64,000 bases of DNA, taken from assembly GCA_019055375.1 (NCBI GenBank), contig JAHQIW010007317.1, forward strand, positions 248,001-312,000, in the 5' to 3' direction. The position numbers were made by a program, and so were the translations under genes. Below, piece after piece: positions 58,520-64,000 of this stretch; position 1 is the first letter of the stretch; the number at the start of each line of letters is the position of its first letter. A model generated the notes under the pieces. It was not told the origin of the DNA. It saw nothing but the letters and a program-made list of their open reading frames with translations, and ran no database searches. Origin of the DNA: Parelaphostrongylus tenuis. Its lineage: Eukaryota; Nematoda; Chromadorea; Rhabditida; Metastrongylidae.

Positions 58520-59892
58520 GTGTGCTCAAGTCATAGATCGTAAAACTCAACGTATTGTAGTACTTGAGTTTCACAAGACGAGAATGAAATGGCCGACATT
58601 GCTAAAATCGACTGGTTTCAAACCAGTAAGTCTCTACGGAGCCGTTAAACGTTCCAAAGAGACTAGAGAGATCAAGAAATATTTTCGAAAAGTTGTCCAA
58701 CAAATTAGTTTTTCCCGGTTAACATTCAGGACATCCAATGGCCAAGTTTGACAAAATCCGGAATGTTCGATGCGCAAAATGGCTCCGGAAGCTCGGGATG
58801 AGCAAGTGGGGCTTTAGAGGCAGTGCTAAAAATAGGCTGAAGCTGCACAGACACAAGATCTCACGTATTCACTTTCTTAACGAAAAGACAAAAGAAGAAA
58901 GGCTTCAAAAGCTTATCGAATTATTTTTTCAATTGCTGGTGATCGTTTGTCGAAGGTGCTTTAGGGATGGGAAGGTTTTACGGTCGAAGCACTCCACAAT
59001 CATCACGATTGACGTCAACTTTTCAACAAGCGTCAACAATAGCCCGCACTAGCAAAAACCATGAGCCGAAGTGATTTTTCGGCATCTTTAACGGTCTGGG
59101 CGGGCATTTACTCCACCGGAAAGACGCCCTTGGTCTTCATTATCACAAACGTCAAACTTAAAGTTGCCAGCTTTCAGTAGCAAGGTCTATGGGGCGTACC
59201 GGAGCCTTGAACTACTCAACGTTGGCGCCGACGGAATTACGCTTCAGCAGGACTGGGGTCCTGCGCATTCGGCCCGCTCAACGATTGCTACTTGTCAAGA
59301 GCTGTTTCCAGGCTTTTGCGGTAAGGATATTTGGCCGTCAAACCTGCTGCATTACAACCCAATAAGCTACTCAGCGTGGTCAAAAAGTTTTGGCTATTCG
59401 CTACACTACCGTACGCTTGAAACGGCTTTGACACGTGTTTGGGATGGAGAAGTGTGCGAGCATCCATGGAAATTTTCGTAAGCGACTCCGTAAATGTATT
59501 TGTGGGTACCGAAGGAGGCAATTTTGAGAATTGATTGTGCCCTTTGTTGTTTATTCTCACAGTTGCTGATCTATTAAACGTAACTATTCCTTTAATGAAA
59601 GAATTTTTTCGTCAATGATTCTTTTACTTTTGTTATATCTAATAACATTATCAGAACTTTTCTCGTATCCTGTACTATGAGAAATATCGATGCTGTTCAA
59701 CATTTTTGTATCGTCGTCTTTGCAATGGTATACTGGAGTTAGGTGGATTTCTTTGGTAAAATGTCATAGCATTCTCTATTCTCCACACAGGCTAAGACGA
59801 GAGCCAACTATGCACTGCGTTTATTGTTCTTATTTGATGGGGAGCAGTGTAATCAGCACGCGATCACCCGCATGGTGCTGTTTCCATTATGA
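58520..59892 (+). CDS. Two terminal exons of an unidentified gene
   Basis: Exon 58520-58625 follows a tattttcag acceptor, ends at a consensus donor (gtaagt) and encodes CAQVIDRKTQRIVVLEFHKT plus RMKWPTLLKSTGFKP. It ends in phase 0. The next good acceptor (ctccacacag, 59790) opens in phase 0 an exon of 33 codons, starting AKTRANYALRLLFLFDGEQC and ending TRMVLFPL, with TGA at 59890-59892. A Tc1/mariner relic sits in the intron. No upstream exon was identified, since the preceding DNA is mariner-derived, and I do not recognise the family. The agreement of acceptor, donor and phase is the main support. Confidence 0.45.
58640..59570 (+). mobile_element. Tc1/mariner-type relic, same family as 42230-43179
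   Basis: Reads LRKLGMSKWGFRGSAKNRLK and FLNEKTKEERLQKLIE (transposase N-terminal half, 58770-58925), then QQDWGPAHSARSTIATCQEL and FCGKDIWPSN (59248-59340), the catalytic block also present in the other copy. Several shifts. Terminal repeats were not found, so the ends are approximate. Confidence 0.7.
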
Positions 59893-62262
59893 AGATGACG
59901 AAGCATATTGGTTAATGGGTGCTCAGAAAGCTCAAGGAAATACACTGAAAAATTACTTCAAGCTTTTCAAATATCCTAAGCTTCATGTCTGAAGAATCGG
60001 AGATGTCGTATCAAGTAAGATTAATCAAAATTAGGCTTGGTAGTCAAATTAGCGGCTGTAGCAATGCATTGAAATAACGAGTCTTTGCAATTAGTGTTTC
60101 ATCTAGATCTCAGACTTATTTTTGCTTTATGAAAAAACAAATGCATACAAGAAAATTTACTTTTCTTATGAATTTACTTAATATCATGAATGAAATCAGA
60201 ATTGAGTAAATTACGAGGAGAATATTTTCTATGCATTTACACATTCCATCTGTAAGGATTTTGCTGCTGCTGCCCAAGTCCATCCATTGCTCTCTAAAGA
60301 ATTTGCGAAATATGGGCATATAATGTGAAAAGAAGACGTATACGCAATCAGAAACACATAATCAGAAATACATAGAATACATTGTGATTGAAATAAACTA
60401 GCTGGAAACATTTGCAACAAAAGTGGTGCACTCATGTCGAAAGGGAAACAATAAATGATCTCAAAGGGGGGAGGGGGTTTTGAACGTCAATGCGAACTTA
60501 TCAGCTAGACAGTAAGGACTACCATTAGCAGTTCACAAGAGGTGCACGTTTATTGACGCGGTAGAAAATTAGACATAAAGACATAACTGTCAGAGTGAAC
60601 TGCAGCCACGTGAATAACTATGGTATAAACATATGTCTAAGAGATATGAGCGAAATTCCATATTTCAGAGAGTCAAAGTCGAGAAACAACAAGCATTAGG
60701 AGTAATGATAGTGAGGAACAAACAATGGATGGAGCTGCTTTGAAATTATGATCAGCGCGTGGTGATGTTGGCACGAAATCTATGCTCTTGCCCACTTCTT
60801 TGAAAACGTTCACAAGGGCCGGTGTGAATTGTCCTCAAACGAATGTTAAAGATGGACAATTCTCTGCTTTCTCTTTACCACAGAACTTTACTTTCCTTTT
60901 GTCTCGACACAGAACTAACCTCTCTGAAGAAGTTCCTCATTGGAGGAGATAACTGACTGAATATCGGCGTTATCTAAATATTCGAAGATAATTATCTTCT
61001 TACTTTTTAACAGCAGACTGGTTTACTCCGATGAATTCAACGGATAATAAAAGGTTTGTTAATGTCTGAACTGCTATCAAGGCAACATTTCAAAAGAACT
61101 TTTACCGATCTACCATAATGGAAGCCCCATAAACGCTGGGCCTACTTAGAGTGTTCTCATTGGTGGCTGAGTGGTAAAACTAACGTCAAAAGTGGCCTCA
61201 AGCTTTTCCTAACACACAATTGAATTGAGGTATGCACTGAGCTTCGGGTGTCGAGACATTGATCTATCATCATACATATAAAAGCTATTTTAGCGCAAGT
61301 GGCCGAGTTACGTCGCATATCTGAAAGTTGTATCCCAACTGCCTGATTTCTCTAGTCGAACATTTCAACAAACTTACTCGGAAATGAATGAAGTACGGTA
61401 TGAGGTTACTCAAGTAATTTTCATTTCTGCTCTGAAAAAGCACAATAAGTCGTTCATGAGCCAACCCAGACGTCAGAATTCGGTTACCTATTTACAGTGC
61501 TCTTTACATCACAAAAAACATTGACAATCAAGGGTCTCATACAGAAGGATAGTGCCTTTTACATTTCTTGACTGTGTTAAGCTTGTTGACCAATTATGAA
61601 CCCAAATGAAAATGGACTCAGATTTTAGTGGTGAAGCCTGAAGTGATTTGAGGCTCATACAGGCGACGATGTAATTTTTGATTGAAATGGAAAGTGAAAC
61701 TGTTGGCACGAATTGAAGCAACCAATTGCGTAGTTGTGGAACATGGGCGAAAGTAATATTTTGAATTCCAGCAATAAACTAACGGCTATATATTCAACAA
61801 TGCTGAATGATGTGTAAAACTTTGGACGTCGAATGGTATTCGAATTCACATTTCACCTTTTCCAGGAGCTCGTGCTTGCTAATGCACTACCGACACCCGT
61901 TCTATACTCACACTTTCTACGATACAATTGTATCCATCTGCCATCAACCAACCCTCAACAGTTTGGTCTAGCAAGCCGACATCGTCATTGAAACCAGTAG
62001 GCTAACAAATAATTCATATTTGTATAGTAAACTAAAATTCTTTTGATAAACCGCTTTCAGCGGTCGTATGATGGAACTAACGACTAACATGAGCCGGCAA
62101 TAATCCTCTATTATTGGTGCTCTCTGCAGGAATTTTATACTTTTGAGAAACATTGATTGATAAGTATCCCGCAAAAAACAAAAGGGTTAGAACAACAAAA
62201 CAGTTTAATTGCACAGGAGAAAAATAGTTAATCACGAAGAAGAACTGAAAGCGATCACTTAC
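59893..62262. other. No exon confirmed
   Basis: May contain 3' exons of the minus-strand MOLO-like gene. A minus-strand frame at 60116-60319 includes a hydrophobic stretch (NILLVIYSILISFMILSKF), but no splice phase ties it to that gene. Other frames are short. Confidence 0.35.
61800..61990 (-). mobile_element. Possible SINE remnant related to 18995-19210
   Basis: Shares gcactaccgacacccgttct / gcactatcgacgcctgtttt and ccatcaaccaaccctcaaca / cagcaaccaaccgtcaacgg with the other stretch. tRNA-like boxes are weak here. Confidence 0.35.
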
Positions 62263-63369
62263 TAAATCCTGTGTTAGCCTGCGAAGCAAAATACAGTTTT
62301 CGGTCGTCACCGCTCAGCAAAAATATAGTGCTCCTCTTACATTGATCGTCCATATGCCACAGTTTACTCAGATCATTTGCAAATTGTTGCGATCCCTGAA
62401 TAAATTCAGAAATGGGGGTGACGCTGGAGTCATTCGAAACGACAGTCTGGTGTCAGAAAATTGAAAATTCTTTAGTGCTTAGCAGAACAGTAAATTTTCG
62501 TTGGGTAAATCGACGAGATTTTTAAGAATTGGGTTTTTTTTTCTATCCCCTAAAATCTTTCGATTCGCTTTTTTCTCGTTTTTTCACCTCAAATTCTTCA
62601 TTTGCAGTCGGTTTTTCCTTATGATTTTGATTTCTGCTGGAAAACTATTCAAGCGTAACCTCTGACGTAAACGGAGATTTGTATAAATTCATATCAGTTG
62701 TTATTCTTCTGGATTGCGCTTAAACTGAACGTCAATGTCTGTTTTGTCAGTGACGAAAATATTGAGTTACGTGACTTTCTGTATAGAATGTGAATTCGCC
62801 ATAACTAATGCCACCAAAGGCGCAGCCTGAGTGAATCGTTGGAAAAATCGCGGCCATATGAGAAGAGCACAAAGATTTATGTTTTTTCCTTATCGTTAAG
62901 TTCTTTCAACACTTCTCAAAAATGGATATAAGGCTGACAAATGCGCCTTTGCATAATGGCTTAATCATAAAATCGTAATATCTAATTTTTTTTTCTTATG
63001 AAGATTTGAATCCACTAAAATTAGAGAAGGCCCTTTATCCAATATCAACAATGAAAATAATACTAAAGTATTATATGATTCACTGAGAAGTGCCGACAAA
63101 CATCACCATATTCGGTTCATATGGGTTCTAACCTGTTTCACTATTGCTAACACTGCATCCACTCCTTTACGATCGCAGTAAGAACTTCCGCCACTACCAG
63201 TTCGAGCTGAGATTCGTTGTAGTTCGTTGTTTAAACGGTATCGATCTCCCTCATTGAGAACCTCAACAATATTGTGTGAAAACGGCTGATTTCTTAAGCA
63301 AATGTGATTTGTTATTATCCGCATTAGTGTATCAAAGAACAAAGAGCACAGTTTTAAGTTGATCAATCC
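62263..63369 (-). CDS. MOLO-1/TPM-like domain protein, two internal exons
   Basis: On the minus strand, exon 63369-63133 (acceptor ttcctag, donor cag|gttaga) contains LNEGDRYRLNNELQRISART followed by SSYCDRKGVDAVLAIVKQ. It is phase 0 and joins exon 62446-62263 (acceptor gacaccag, donor gtaagt), which contains GSQQFANDLSKLWHMDDQC and STIFLLSGDDRKLYFASQ. The order E/DRYRLN..L..I..RT, C..KG...A.AIVK, FA..L...W, then ...LLS..DRK is that of the TPM-type domain of nematode MOLO-1 relatives. In C. elegans, MOLO-1 is a membrane auxiliary subunit of levamisole-sensitive acetylcholine receptors. The signal peptide and C-terminal membrane segment were not located, so the gene is partial here. A role at receptors is by family only. 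Confidence 0.6.
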
Positions 63370-63456
63370 CTAGGAAGCACTATGTATGTATTTCATCCCG
63401 CTATATATTCTGAAATGAATGGGCTCTCAAAGTGACTTACACGGGCCCTACTCGTG

Positions 63457-63846
63457 CTACAAATTGGCGTGTTTATTCGCCCAATCAGGTTTAGTATCAG
63501 TCTGCATGGTGGATGGTATAGAATGCTTAGTCAACACAATTCGGAGTCGAGATAACGAAATGCATTTTGTAAAGCGCTTCTGAACCATAGACTGCACCCT
63601 CAGTGTTGCTGAAGCATTACATGTTACAAATTCGTCGTGGGTAAGATCGAACATACTAAACTTTGGATCTTTTTTTCTAAGTTTTAAAGTTTCAAAATTA
63701 CAAAGATAAGGCTCAGTGAAATTTTCTGTCATCATAATTTGATGTACGATGTCGTGTTGACAAAATTCAAAACCTATAGGCGTCACGCTTCGCCTAAATG
63801 GTTTATTTTTTAGCTCAAGGTTTACATATTCTATGACATTTGTCAT
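63457..63846 (-). CDS. Unidentified ORF, possible upstream exon
   Basis: A 129-codon minus-strand frame (internal landmarks NVIEYVNLELKNKPFRR and FDLTHDEFVTCNA), free of stops and with protein-like composition. It lies upstream of the MOLO-like exons on the same strand. It ends at a stop at 63457 rather than at a clear donor, and I found no phase-matched splice to 63369. It may be part of that gene, a separate gene or a decayed transposon. Confidence 0.3.
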   Translation of the reverse strand: MTNVIEYVNLELKNKPFRRSVTPIGFEFCQHDIVHQIMMTENFTEPYLCNFETLKLRKKDPKFSMFDLTHDEFVTCNASATLRVQSMVQKRFTKCISLSRLRIVLTKHSIPSTMQTDTKPDWANKHANL

Positions 63847-64000
63847 TTGCGGATAGTTGTTTTTCAGTGATTTCCCACTTGTTGGTTACAAAAAACCTCA
63901 TAGTATTTTCCTGTTATACGGAAAGTAAAAGTGAAGAAAAATTTTCGCTGGACAAAGTCTTTCTCCATCGAACTTTCAGTAATTATTTGAGAGCTCAAAC

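Overview
The window reads as nuclear DNA of a parasitic nematode, most likely a hookworm-type strongylid. The evidence is AT-rich sequence, many short exons with TTTTCAG/TTTNCAG acceptors and GTAAG/GTGAG donors, an RTE-type LINE close to those of hookworms, abundant mariner relics, and nematode-restricted gene families. Most ORFs longer than 60 codons are chance frames or transposon shadows. The real genes are split into exons of about 60-230 bp.

Host genes. (1) 8692-18164 (+) holds the last eight exons of an SLC7/LAT-type amino-acid transporter whose first exons lie to the left. (2) 34343-46091 (+) is a complete 12-exon paralogue of it; its phases all close and it encodes 532 residues. (3) 46202-56718 (+) starts 110 bp after the transporter stop. 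It is a candidate receptor L-domain membrane protein with a signal peptide, but its exon set is incomplete. (4) 58520-59892 (+) holds two phase-compatible terminal exons of an unidentified gene. (5) 62263-63369 (-) holds two exons of a MOLO-1/TPM-like domain protein, with a further ORF of unknown origin upstream on the same strand (63457-63846).

Everything between, and most of the introns, is repeat-derived: two dead RTE copies, seven mariner/Tc1 relics, five copies of a tRNA-derived SINE, a tRNA-like foldback, a diverged tandem repeat, a 1.7-kb direct duplication and a large inverted repeat near 20-22 kb.

The most interesting layer is a set of small repeats carrying hammerhead ribozymes. 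At 25130-25532 (-) there is a retrozyme-like insertion of about 1.4 monomers of 272 nt. It has two identical 103-bp direct repeats, a 14-bp target-site duplication and a hammerhead with an intact core, and its 5' end lies within about a nucleotide of the predicted cleavage site. A second family (19.5, 21.2, 39.2, 51.1, 54.2, 55.7 and 56.1 kb) shows compensatory changes in stem II and a self-complementary stem III (CACGTG). A third, related family with stem III CGGGCCCG sits just upstream of the complete transporter gene and again at 53.8 kb. Several copies are arranged head to head as palindromes. All assignments are by eye; no search or folding program was run.
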